A stretch of 64,000 nucleotides of DNA from Takakia lepidozioides. Taxonomy: Eukaryota > Streptophyta > Takakiopsida > Takakiales > Takakiaceae. The stretch is taken from positions 1,612,001 to 1,676,000 of the forward strand of contig CM060734.1 of the NCBI GenBank assembly GCA_030704615.1, given 5' to 3'. A program made the translations under genes and the position numbers. Positions 43,401 to 55,400 of the stretch are shown piece by piece; within the stretch, counting starts at the first letter, position 1, and the number at the start of each line of letters is the position of its first letter. Below the pieces are notes generated by a model. The model was not told the origin of the DNA and did no database searches. It saw nothing but the letters and a program-made list of their open reading frames with translations.

Positions 43401-46400
43401 CTTATCAGCCTACTCTTAAACTGTAACTTAACTCTCTCCCTGTCCTCTAGGAAGCCTATTGCCATTGGGTGGACTTGATACGGGAGTACATTAATGTCTC
43501 TGTGACTAAATGCCGGCCTTGTGACCTCGTGTCTTTGTTTGTTTCGACCTGAAGCGCTTTGCTCCAGGTAAGGTAGTGCATTGGATTTAGTTGGAAAGCT
43601 TGGGGCCTTTCCCTCTTTAGAATATGCCTACACGGGCCATTCCCTGCAACTCCCTGGAGTGTGATCTCTGAATGGTAACAAGCGGACCCCTACCGCTTGG
43701 GGGCAGCCCCTCCGCCCAAATTGGGCAGTCGTATGCTCTGTCTAGCATACTCGGCACTTGGGCTAGGGTTGGTCCTTGTGCTTAAAGTTATGGCCTACGA
43801 AAACAATCATTACATTACCTACTCTCAACAGCAACACTCCCCAGGGTGATTCCTGGGAATTGGTTACTTATGCCAAATCTAGGGCTTCATGTGTAGTTTT
43901 TGGGGTGAATCCCAGGATGGACGATGTGTCCTTTAAAACTACATGCTCTAGCTTAGGCTTGGATTTCATGGCCAATGGCTCCATCTCGAGACTTGATAAC
44001 AGGGGTACTTTGAAGGTTGCAATGCCCAAAAATGCAAACATCAACTCAATCTCATAGAAGTTCGTCCCTTGCCTGGCTGGAGGGCGGTTTTAGACATTGG
44101 TGATTCAATGGGGCGCTCTAGGAAGACAACCAAGGGCAGGGACTTCAACTTGAGAGTTTCTAATCAGTTTGATGCTCTGGACGAGGTTGAATCCAAGCAG
44201 CGTGACGGACAATCTGCCCATAAATGTACGGAATCTGAACGTCGTGTATCTGAAGATTTTGGTACTCTGAACGGTTTACCAATCCTCAAAGTTTACACAA
44301 GACGTGCAAAATCTATACATGGGGTAATTGTCACTAAGCAGTCAGACGGACAACTTGTCCCTAAGTGTGCGGAATCTGAACGTCGTGTAACTGAAGGATT
44401 TGGTACTCTGAATGGTTTACCAATTCTCAAAGTTTACACAAGACGAGCAAAATCTACACACGGGGTAACTGCCCCCTCTTTGCAGAACGGTTGGCTGTCC
44501 AGGAGCAATCTTAAGCTACCTAGACGACAAACAATTCACATGCAAAGGGCTGGCTTGCGGCTCAACTTCTCAGGGCTGACTAACCAAAGGAAACAACTCG
44601 AAGTGGGACAAGTTCTTCGGACTAATGATATTCATATCTGTGCTGGGCAAGAAACTTGGGAAACGTCGGATAAACTGGTTGGAGATGTCATTGGTTATAA
44701 ATGGGCAGGTAAGATGTGTACTCTCAAGGCAGCCTCTGCCAAACGCGGTCAAAAAGGGGTTGGATTCTTCGTCATTTCTTGTTTGACAATTGTGAAATTA
44801 TCAACAAGGGTTTGAGGTACGAGCATAGTATCTGGCTGAAGCTGAAACTGAAGGGCGGCATGAGTACGAAGGACCTCTTTGTGGGTTGTGTTTACATGCC
44901 CACAGAGGGGACCCTTAGTGCTGACGCAGACAAAGCCTTCGAAGATGTAAAGCTAGACTGTGCTTCGTTCCTTGCCAAAGGTCAGGTGATTTTATTGGGT
45001 GACTTCAATGCCCGGGTGGGTAAAGGTCTCCATTAGGATGATATCATTGGCCTTTTGGTGAGGACGAGCTGAACTCTAATGGCAGACAGTTAATTAACTG
45101 TCTGGAAGAGCTTCAGCTTCTGGCCTTGAACAATAGGGCAAAAGGTGACCAAGTGCAGTGGACTCGTGAGAAAGCCCAAACTGGGGAACGTTCCATTGTG
45201 GATTATATCATAATGGACAAAAATTTGTTTCCCCAAAGTGCCAGTGTGTTGATCGACAGAACTGATATTGGTACCTCTGACCACTTCCTGGTTTGGACTG
45301 AGATCAAAAGGTGTTTTCCCTGTTAGAAGTCAGCTCAGATTTAGTTAGCTAGGGTTCTGTTAGGGTTTTTTGACGGCTAGGGATAGTTCTACCAGAAGGT
45401 TCCAGCCCATGTTTCCACTAGAAGTTTCTAGAGAACCCATGTAGGATTTAAGGGAAAGGCTGAGGCAATGCCCAGCACTTCTTCTAGCATTTTGGATGTG
45501 CTATCCTAGTAGATTGCAGAGAGAGGAGGAGGAGAAGTCCAGCATCTACTTTTGTAAGTTTTTTCTTTTGCAGTAAGGAGCATTCTTGTTAGGACTGACA
45601 CTTTTTGTTAGTACTAACTCTTTGGTTGGTTTAGGCTGTCAGTTTTTGTACTGCTGCTTGTGCTAGAAGCTATCTGTCAATATCTCTAGGAGGTAGAGGA
45701 CAGGTCTAGTTTCCAACAGGTTATGGCCCACAAGACATTACAACTACTTGGACAGTTGAGCCACTGGATGGCAACAACTATAAGAGTTGGATCTACACGA
45801 TGCAGCTCCTGCTCTCTTCAAAGGGCCTATGGTCAGTAGTGAGCCTTCAGAGGATAACCTGAAGGAGGAGAGATGGATCCAAAAGAATGAGCTTGCAATC
45901 GCAGCTCTGGTCACAAACATGAGATCAAAGCTGGTAGTTTTGGTAAGGAATCTTACAACTGCTCATGAGGTCTGGCAGACTTTAAGTGAGGTGTATGAGA
46001 CAGATGCGATGGGGAAAGAATATGTCCTATGGAAACAGCTCATGGACTTGAGAATGAGAGAAGGTGAGAGTGTAGCCATTCACATTGCCACTGTTAAAGC
46101 CATGTGTCTGGAGATAATTGGTGCGGGAGAACCCATGACTGAATCACTTCAGATCATGACCTTGTTTGGCACCTTGCCAAAGAGTTATGACATGGTGGAA
46201 ACCGCATTGGCTACTCATGGTAAGAGTAGACTGAGTTGGAAGTATGTCACTTCACAACTCATCATGGAAGAAAGCAAGCTGACTAGGGGTAGCTCAAGTA
46301 TGGACAATGCCCTGACGGCTACTTCCATCAAGAAAGATGGAGCATGTTTCCGATGCGGCAAATTTGGGCATTTCCAGAAGGACTGCAAGGTGAAGATTGA

Positions 46401-49400
46401 CAAGTCCAAGAAGGACAAGTGGAGACCAAGGAAAGGGAAGTCTGTACATGCACATGTCGCTGACATGGGCAACGACAGTGAAGTTCACCTGTTTATGGCA
46501 GATGCAGCTTACAGTCGTGATAAAGACTACCTGCTGACTACTGAAGGAGAACACTGTGGAGATGAGTGGTATTTGGACTCTGGAGCTACTAAGCACATGT
46601 GTGGGAGGAAGGAGTTGTTTCACAACTTGAAACCCATTCAGCCTAGGAGCGTAAAGATGGGCAACAAGACGTTTTCTGTAAGTACGATGATGGGAGAAAT
46701 CCCTGTCAACTTTATCAGAAAAGAGAGTAAGGTTACCCGTTGTACCCTTCAGAAAGTCCTGTATGTGCCAGACTTGGCAAAGAATCTGATCTCTGTTAGT
46801 ACCTTGGATGAGCTTGGGTATGATGTCATTTTCAGAAACAATGCTTGCAGCATCCAGAAGGGCAACGAGGAACTCTGCTATGGTGTGAAGGAGCAGAGAC
46901 TCTACAAGCTTTTGAGTACATCTGGAACTCAGGAGGAGGCCAATGTTGGGGACACAATGGACACTGCACCATTGTGGCATAGAAGGTTGGGTCACTTGGG
47001 GACACAAGCGATCAAGGATCTTCAAAAGTTGGCGCTGGGGCTGAATGTGGACTGGTCACATGAGCTACAGTTCTGTGAAGGATGTGCTAAAGGAGAATGG
47101 AGTGGCAGAGAGATTAAACAGAACACTGGTTGAGAAGGCTAGATGTATGCTACAGACCTCAGGCCTTGGACCAGAGTTTTGGGGAGAGGCGATCAGCAAT
47201 GCCATCTATCTGAAAAATTTGAGTCCCACGCGAGCTTTGAAAGACATGACTCCAGAGGAGGCATGGAGTGGGAAGAAACCAAACCTGAAGCATCTAAGAG
47301 TTTTTGGTTGTGCTGCTTATGCATTGATACCTGACGAGCAAAGGAGCAAGTTGGATGCCAAGTCAGGCATCATCGCCATTCTCATTGTTCACAATACACA
47401 TGTGCTCAAATTGGCTGATGTGTACATCAGGATCCCCTTTTCCTACATATATTGGAAAATGTGGTTTTGCCCGTGTTGGTTGTAACGCCATCTGTGGCCC
47501 TACCCGCTGCCCAGTGACAGGTGCTGGCCCCCCTGCTGGTGCTGGTCCTCGAGGACCTGTTGTAGTTGTGGTGGAACTTCCACCAAGTGCTGGCCCCTGA
47601 GCACTCCCTCCTACTGGCCCCACTATATTCACAGTATTCCCAACTCCAGTTGCACTACTTCCCACACTCCCTGTCCCCCCAGAGCCAGATCCAGGCTGCC
47701 CGCCTGATCCCCCTGAGCCGACACCTTCGTTGGCCTGTGATCCAAGTGCTCCACTTGATCCAGGTCCAACAGGTTGGGATGTCCTGGTTGTAGTCTCAAC
47801 CTCAGCTGTTGGGTCTACTTCTTCATACTCTTCATCTTCCAATTTCTTCTCTCTGTTTTTATCTTCCAAGTTCTGCCCTTGGGTTTCTTCTTCTTCACTC
47901 ATGTAACTCAATTCCAATGGTGTTGGAGAGTCTGAACTCTCCGTTGGCTCTGCCACATCCTCTCCTCCTTCTTCGTCTTCCGTTTCAGAAATTGGAGTTC
48001 CTGCTTTTGGTGTTCCATGCCAACTCTTATCAAAGATGTCTGTCAAATCTTTTATCCAGGGATGTACCTCAGATCTTTCACCTCGTGGTTGATCTTCTTC
48101 CTGTACCAATTCCCTTAATCTTTCTTCGTTGGGTATGATCTGGGATGCAAGGGGTACAAGGTCTACAATCCCAGAACCAGGAGTAGAGATGTCCTGTTTG
48201 ATGAGGATAGTTTTGGGAAGGAGACAAAGCCCAAGGATCTGTCTGTTCCTGTGATAATCCCTGATGTGGGAGAAAAAGAAAGGGAACAACCAGTACTAAA
48301 GGTTTACACTCGAAGGGAGAAGGTGGCGAAGAAACCAGAAGAGGATGAAGATTCTGAAGATTGGGATCCTATTGACAAGGATGGGGGGCCTAGAAGGTCA
48401 GGAAGGATCAGCAAAACCCCAGAAAGGTTTGGAGCTAATGCGGCAGAAGGACTGACTGGTCTGACTATGGATGACATAGGGCAGATGGAAAGTTGTTTCC
48501 ATGCCCTTGATGATGCAGAGGAGCCAGCCACCCTCAATGACGCTTTGGCAAGGGATGATGCCAATGAGTGGGAGGGAGCTGTACTAGAGGAGATGAAATC
48601 TCTGAAAAAAAACCAGACTTGGGAGCTGGTAACACTGCCTGGTGGTAGAAAGGCGGTAGATTGCAAGTGGGTTTTCAAAGTGAAAAGAGGACCCAACAAT
48701 GAGATAGTGAAGTACAAGGCCAGACTTGTGGCCAGAGGCTTCACACAGACTGCAGGGCTTGACTACAATGAAACTTTTGCCCCGGTGGCAAAGTTCACCT
48801 CCATCCGATGTTTACTGGCATTGGCAGCGAAGCATGACTGGGAGATAGAACACATGGACGTGAAGACTGCATTCTTGAATGGGGATCTCCAGGAGGAGAT
48901 CTACATGAAACAACCAGAAGGCTTCCAAGAAGGTGATAAGGTGTGTCGGCTCAAGAAATCGTTATATGGACTCAAACAGGCATCGAGGACATGGTATGAG
49001 AAGATCAATAGCTACTTGACAGGCCAAGGTTTTGTAAGGAGTACAGCTGATCAGAGCATTTACTACATGACATCAGGTGTCATGATAATAGCACTCTATG
49101 TGGATGACCTGCTACTGATCAGCGACAACAAGGATACCATGCGCAGGCAGAAGCATGATTTGAGTGAAACCTTTGAGATGGTTGATCTTGGAGCCGTGAA
49201 CTACCTACTTGGAATTCAGATTCTGAGGGACAGGAAGGCGAGAACTATAAAGTTGAGCCAAGAGAGGTATGTCAGGAATGTTGTTGCGAAGTTTGGTATG
49301 CAGGACTGCAAACCAGCACCAATACCATTGGAAACCGGCTGCAAGCTGAGTAAGGAAATGGAGCCAAAATTTCCAAGTGAGATTGAGGAAATGGCTAAGG

Positions 49401-52400
49401 TTCCATATCAGCAAGCCATGGGATCTCTGATGTATGCAATGATTGGCACCAGGCCAGACATTGTCTATGCAGTGGGAGTGCTCAGTAAGTTCATGCACAA
49501 CCCAGGACCTCAGCATTGGAAAGCACTCAAGAGGGTGATTAGATATTTGAAAGGGACTGCGGATACATGTCTAACTTACAACAAGCAGGACCCTGGAGCA
49601 TCACTAGAAAGATACAGTGATGCAGATTGGGCAGGAGACACAGATGAGAGGAGATCCATATCTGCCTACTGCTTTGTAATGAGTGGAGGTGCTGTGAGCT
49701 GGAGCAGCAAAAGACAGCAGACTCTATCCTCGACTGAGTCAGAGTATATGGCTCTGACTCATGCAGCTAAAGAAGCCATTTGGATTCGAAGGCTTCTTGG
49801 TGAACTTGGCTTCAGTCAAGAACAGCCAACGAAAGTGCATGCTGATAACAGGAGCAGCATTGAGCTGAGCAAGAATCCTGTTCATCATGCCCGGACCAAG
49901 CACATAGATATCAAACATCATTTCATTAGAGAAATGATTGGTTTGGAGATTGAGTTGGTTTTCTGTAGGACTGAGGACATGGCAGCTGATGCACTCACAA
50001 AGGCTCTATCCAAAGAAAAGCATTCTAGATGCATGGAACTGATTGGGTTAAGCCTCAGTCCTCGCTGAGTGGGAGTGTTAGAAGTCAGCTCAGATTTAGT
50101 TAGCTAGGGTTCTGTTAGGGTTTTTTGACGGCTAGGGATAGTTCTACCAGAAGGTTCCAGCCCATGTTTCCACTAGAAGTTTCTAGAGAACCCATGTAGG
50201 ATTTAAGGGAAAGGCTGAGGCAACGCCCAGCACTTCTTCTAGCATTTTGGATGTGCTATCCTAGTAGATTGCAGAGAGAGGAGGAGTAAGTTTTTTCTTT
50301 TGCAGTAAGGAGCATTCGTTAGTACTAACTCTTTGGTTGGTTTAGGCTGTCAGTTTTTGTACTGCTGCTTGTGCTAGAAGCTATCTGTCAATATCTCTAG
50401 GAGGTAGAGGACAGGTCTAGTTTCCAACATTCCCAACACCAAGAGATCTGTGAAACGTTCGATTCGGAAGTGGTGCATAGAAAAATTCCATAATGAACAG
50501 GTCAAGGCTGAGTATGTCCAGGCCTTGCAAGATGCTCTCCCTCATTTTGTCCACTCGCTCCAAGACCTTCAGTCTCGCTCTGACAATGCAAGAAATGAAG
50601 TCGAAAGAGCAGTGGATTCTTGGGAGAGTTTTGTCTCCTCTGTGGGTGACAAGATCATTGGGAGGAAACTAATTGTCTGTGGTAGAGCTGTTAATTCGTG
50701 GACCAATGAGATTAAACTTAAGATAGCTGAGAGACGAGTCCTCTATAAAGAGTGCTGCAATTTGAAAACCAACAAAGAATTGTGGGCGAGGTACTACCAG
50801 ATCCGTAAAGATATCAATCTGCGTGTAAGGGCTCAGAAGAAATTATACTGGGACAAGTTATACAGTGAAATAAACTCAAACCACCATGGTGGTAATGACA
50901 AGAGATTCTGGTTGGCCCTTCAACGCTTGTACAAGCCGAAAAGCTGTCAGCAAGTACAAGCGCTGAAGACTACTAAGGGTGCAGTGGTAACTTCATCGGT
51001 TGACATTGTCAAAACCTTTGAAACCCACTACAGTATCCTTGGCAGAACTTCTAGGTCTAACAGTGAGGGGTCCTCTGATGAATGGAAGGACACAGTTGGT
51101 AAAACTGTTCCTATGATTCAAAACAGCCCTGATGAACTGGAGTATATTTCAAAAGCCTACAACGCTCCCATTAGTTCTTCTGAGATTGTGGAAGCAATTG
51201 AACATCTAAATGGATATAAAGCAGGTGGTCCTGATGGCATAGTCAACGAGCTTATCAAGCACGGTGGCGATCCCATGATAGAGGCCCTAGTTCTCCTCTT
51301 TAACCTTATCTGGAAGACTGACATGATCCCTTTTCGCTGGCGACAGGGGATCATTGTCAATCTATATAAGAAGGGTGACAGAGAAGACCCGGGGAACTAT
51401 CGTGGCATCACCCTCCTCAATGCTGTTGGCAAGATATTTTGCAGAGTTATAAGTACTCGTCTCGAGGTTGATCTGGAATCTAGAGGTTGTTTTCACGAAG
51501 GCCAAGCTGGCTTTCGGCAAAACAGGGGCTGTGTGGACCATATCTTCACTCTAAGCCAGATTATCCAGGGAAGGAAAAAAGAAGGGAAACCCACTTATGT
51601 TTTTTTCTTGGATGTCAAAAAGGCTTATGACACATTGTGGAGAGATGGTCTATGGCTCTGCCTCTGGTCTTGCGGAATCAAGGGAAAAATGTGGAGAGTT
51701 GTCCATAACTTGTATGCCCACACCAAAAGCTGTGTCACTGTTAATGAACAGAAGTCTACCTTCTTTGACATAGACCAAGGTGTAGCTCAAGGATGTACCC
51801 TCTCCCCTCTGCTCTTCAATGTTTTCATCAATCAACTCCTCGAGGATGTGGAACGTGAGGGATTTAGGTTAAGGGTGGGTGAAGTAAGCGTGCGAGCCGG
51901 AAAGCGACCAAGGTGTGGGGAGCTGTTCCGGACTGCCATCGACCAAAGGGAATAAGTGATCTTAAGTGGCAGTGGGGTAGCCAAGAGATCCCAGTCCTCC
52001 CTTCCTACACATACCTGGGCGTTGAGTTTTCCTCCAACTGTAAGTGGGATGCACACATCCAGAAAGTTGTTCAAACTGGCAAGGGCAAAGCGCTGAGTCT
52101 CACTAACACTGCAGAGGGATTAACTCTGAGGTCAAGAAAACCTTGCTTTGCCGCGTTATTAGACCTGCCTTGGAGTACGGATCTGCTATATGGGTTGATA
52201 ACTCCAACCAGGCTAAGTCTCTAGAATCCATTCAAGTGGGGGTGCTTAAGGAGTGCATGTCAGCATGCTCCAAAACAGTGTTCGGGGTGAGTTTGGCATC
52301 CCTTCCTTAAGCTCCCGACGAGATGAATTCAAGGTCAGATGGTGGGGTCAGTACACATGTCCAACACCAGATACCCTAAGTTAATCGACTCTAAATCTTG

Positions 52401-55400
52401 GAAACAGGACCGCCCTGTCAAACAGGCTAAGTCCTGGCAGAAGAGATCGTACTCATAAGACGTTGTTTGCCGTAGCCTTGTGGCCATTGACCCCGCGCCC
52501 AGTTTGAGCAGGAACAAAAGGGACAGAACCTACCTCTGTCAGGGGCTGACGTTGGTAGTAAGACTTACCTCCATATAAAGAATTAATCCGGGTTTTCCAG
52601 ATATCCTCTAGAAATCCCTTCACACAAGCATCAATCTGCTGTGTGTGATTTGCCCAAAAACTAGGCCTCAGGAGGGCCTGGGCTTTTGGCTCAGCCTCGA
52701 GACTTTCAAAGTTGGTAAACAGGGGTACAGGCACAATTCCCTTAATAGATTTGAAGAGAGCGTCTCTTTGGTGAGAGAACCCCGGACAGTGTATCAGAAA
52801 ATGAATACTGTCTTCAGATTGCCCACACAACGGGCAATTGCACTCTCCCTTTCCTCTCTGCTTCTGTTTGCCGTTCAAAGGTAGGCTTCCTGCCCTGAGT
52901 TTAAATTTCAGTCTAGTGCCGAGAGTGGGTAGACCCTTGAGGTCATTCATCCTGGCAGAAGAGAGTAGAAGAGATTCTCAAGGATCTGAATCTGGACCCG
53001 CAAGTCTTGACCTTGCTGGATAAATCTGACTTGGAGACTGTAGTGTCCAAAGCCATGTCTGTTACCAGCAAATTGTCTGATGCAAATGAAGTTAGGCAGA
53101 AAACTTCCCTGAACCTGTTTCCAGTCTGTGACATGGGGGAGGATATCATGGATGACCTCAAGGGTCTACCCACTCTCGGCACCAGACTGAAATTTAAACT
53201 CAGGGCAGGAAGCCTACCTTTGAACAGTAAACAGAAGCAGAGAGGAAAGGGAGAGTGCAATTGCCCGTTGTGTGGGCAACCCGAAGACAATATTCATTTT
53301 CTGATTCACTGTCCGGGGTACTCTCACCAGAGAGACGCTCTCCTCCAATCTATCAAGAGAATTGTGCCTGTACCTCTGTTTACCAACTTTGAAAGTCTCG
53401 AGGCTGAGCCAAAAGCCCAGGCCCTGAGGCCTAGTTTTTGGGCAAATCACACACAGCAGATTGATGCTTGTGTGAAGGGATTTCTAGAGGATATCTGGAA
53501 AACCCGAATTAATTCTATTTATAAAGGTAAGTCTTACTACCAATGTCAGCCCCTGACAGAGGTAGGTTCTGTCCCTTTGGTTTGGGCTCAAACTGGGCGC
53601 GGGGTCAATGGCCACAAGGCTACGGCAAACAACGTCTTATGAGTACATTCTTAAACTGTAAAATATATAAGAGTATTCATTGGTGTATTGTTATGGAAGT
53701 CGGAAGATGAGCATACCTCTGGCACAAAGAGGACATTTTTCGGGCCAGTTGCATTTTGGATGGCAGTTCGAATGTCTTCATCACTCAAGTCGTCACATGG
53801 ATCAACCTCCTAACTCACCCAAAGCACACATGACCAGCCGACTTGAATATAGAAATAACACCAATGCTATAACCTAGATATGTATAGTCAGTAACCACCA
53901 AACTCATTGATGAAACAGTTTTCTTACTACGGTAACAAGCATGCTATGGTGGAGTACAGATGTTAACCATATGGGTTCATGGAGTTTGAAAACTGTAAAT
54001 CAGAATATCTCAAATTTGTTCTGGTGTACATGTCTTCATGCTCGAGCATAAAGTAACTGTATTCCTATGCTCGAAAGCCACGATCTGACAATGTGCCTTC
54101 CCACCAACATATAAATTCCTACCATGTCGTACACCTCCCTCTCTAGCCAAGCAATCCCAGGATTTTTATGGGAAAGGGCCATCTTGACCAGCATACAGCA
54201 CCCTGCTTTTATATATTTTCTGGCTTGGCTCATGTATACTGTCAACATCCAATAAACAAATCAAACCATGGCAATTATTATGTTGTATCCTGCCTTTGTC
54301 CAGATAACAGAAATACCTCTAAGCTTTTGACAAAGATAGACTGGAAGATGTAATGGATCCGAGCTCCTCCCGACAGCTCGGTCGTCGACATCTCTTCGTT
54401 TTTTCCATCAATAATTGATTGAAAACCTGGCCCCGTATGCAATCAATATCATGTTAGGTCTTTACTATTTCCATCATGTTTTTCCCAACCAAGTTCATCA
54501 CTTGTGCCAATCCTGAAGTCAAAATGCTATTTGAAATGAATCCAGAAAATGACAAGCTTAGCTACGACTCCAAAAACTGTAAGGCTGGAAGCACATCACA
54601 CTTAATCTCTGTAATCTCTCTAAACACCTCAAGATGAAAAGTCCAAAGCGACATAGTCTAATAAGTACCACAAGCAGACCCTTTATAATGCTGAATAGGA
54701 TCCTTTCATATTCTATATGGCTTGCTTCCATTCAGCTCCTTTCCCTTCTTGCCCCACATCCAGGCTGAATGGAGACCCAAGTAACGTCAGTGCAAGGATA
54801 CTCCATTCGCTTTCTAGATGAACTAGCAAATGGAATAGTAAATCAGTAATCATCACCACCTGGGATCCTTATCTGCACTCCCAAGGATTTTGAGTACTCA
54901 AAAGTGAGGGCAGTACAAAGAGAGGTGTATATTGTGAAAGACAGATGCATGTTTTATACCATGAGAATATTTGGTGATAATGCTGAGCAACAATGCCCCT
55001 TGTCCTGACTGCAACCCCACATGACATCCCAATTCCAACTGTTGGTGATCTACTGTAGGCACACATCGCAATTGAGACAAACATAAGATGCAGTGACTCA
55101 TGTAAGCACTCATGATGGGCATCATCGCTAAAGAGAACAGAACGTTTTACAGTTTATCCTACAGCACGCCATAAACCGATTTAAGTTCATCCTCATGAAC
55201 AAACATAGACATGAAGACCTTCATATATAGAATGCATGGGACCCCTACACGATTGGCTTGGAGGCAGTGAAACCCCCTAGGGGCTATACTTACAAAAAGA
55301 CATTCCTTCCACTTACACGGAAACAACAGACGATGCAACTTCTCAGTAAGATGACAGCCAAAAGCAAACAGCAGTGTCCTACAATTGATATGGGACAGGA

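Larger units (their letters stand above)
45321..50429 (+). mobile_element. Ty1/copia retrotransposon inserted in the LINE
   Basis: Two LTRs (45321-45718 and 50076-50429), a 5-bp target duplication TTCCC, gag-protease ORF (45787-47133), integrase remnant (47080-47369), a foreign reversed gypsy gag block (47370-48150), then RT/RNase H (48155-50068). Near-identical LTRs mean a recent insertion, yet the integrase core is missing, so it was probably mobilised in trans. Confidence 0.95.
43427..53648 (+). mobile_element. Near full-length LINE, copy 5, with nested insertions
   Basis: Flanked by a 13-bp target duplication TCTTAAACTGTAA (43414-43426 and 53649-53661). Inside: a 5' leader (to about 43790), ORF1 region (43776-44480), APE-type endonuclease (about 44550-45310), the copia insertion, the rest of ORF2 with RT (50435-51955), a scrambled zone that removes the RT active site (about 51885-51955), a reversed LINE insertion (52447-52949), and the 3' end with the zinc-binding domain to 53642. 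Inserted in a DRP3 intron, antisense to the gene. Confidence 0.9.

Noticed and set aside
48295-48325. LKVYTRR shared by the copia polyprotein and the LINE ORF1 repeat
   Set aside because: The nucleotide sequences differ and the flanks are unrelated; a seven-residue match is likely coincidence.
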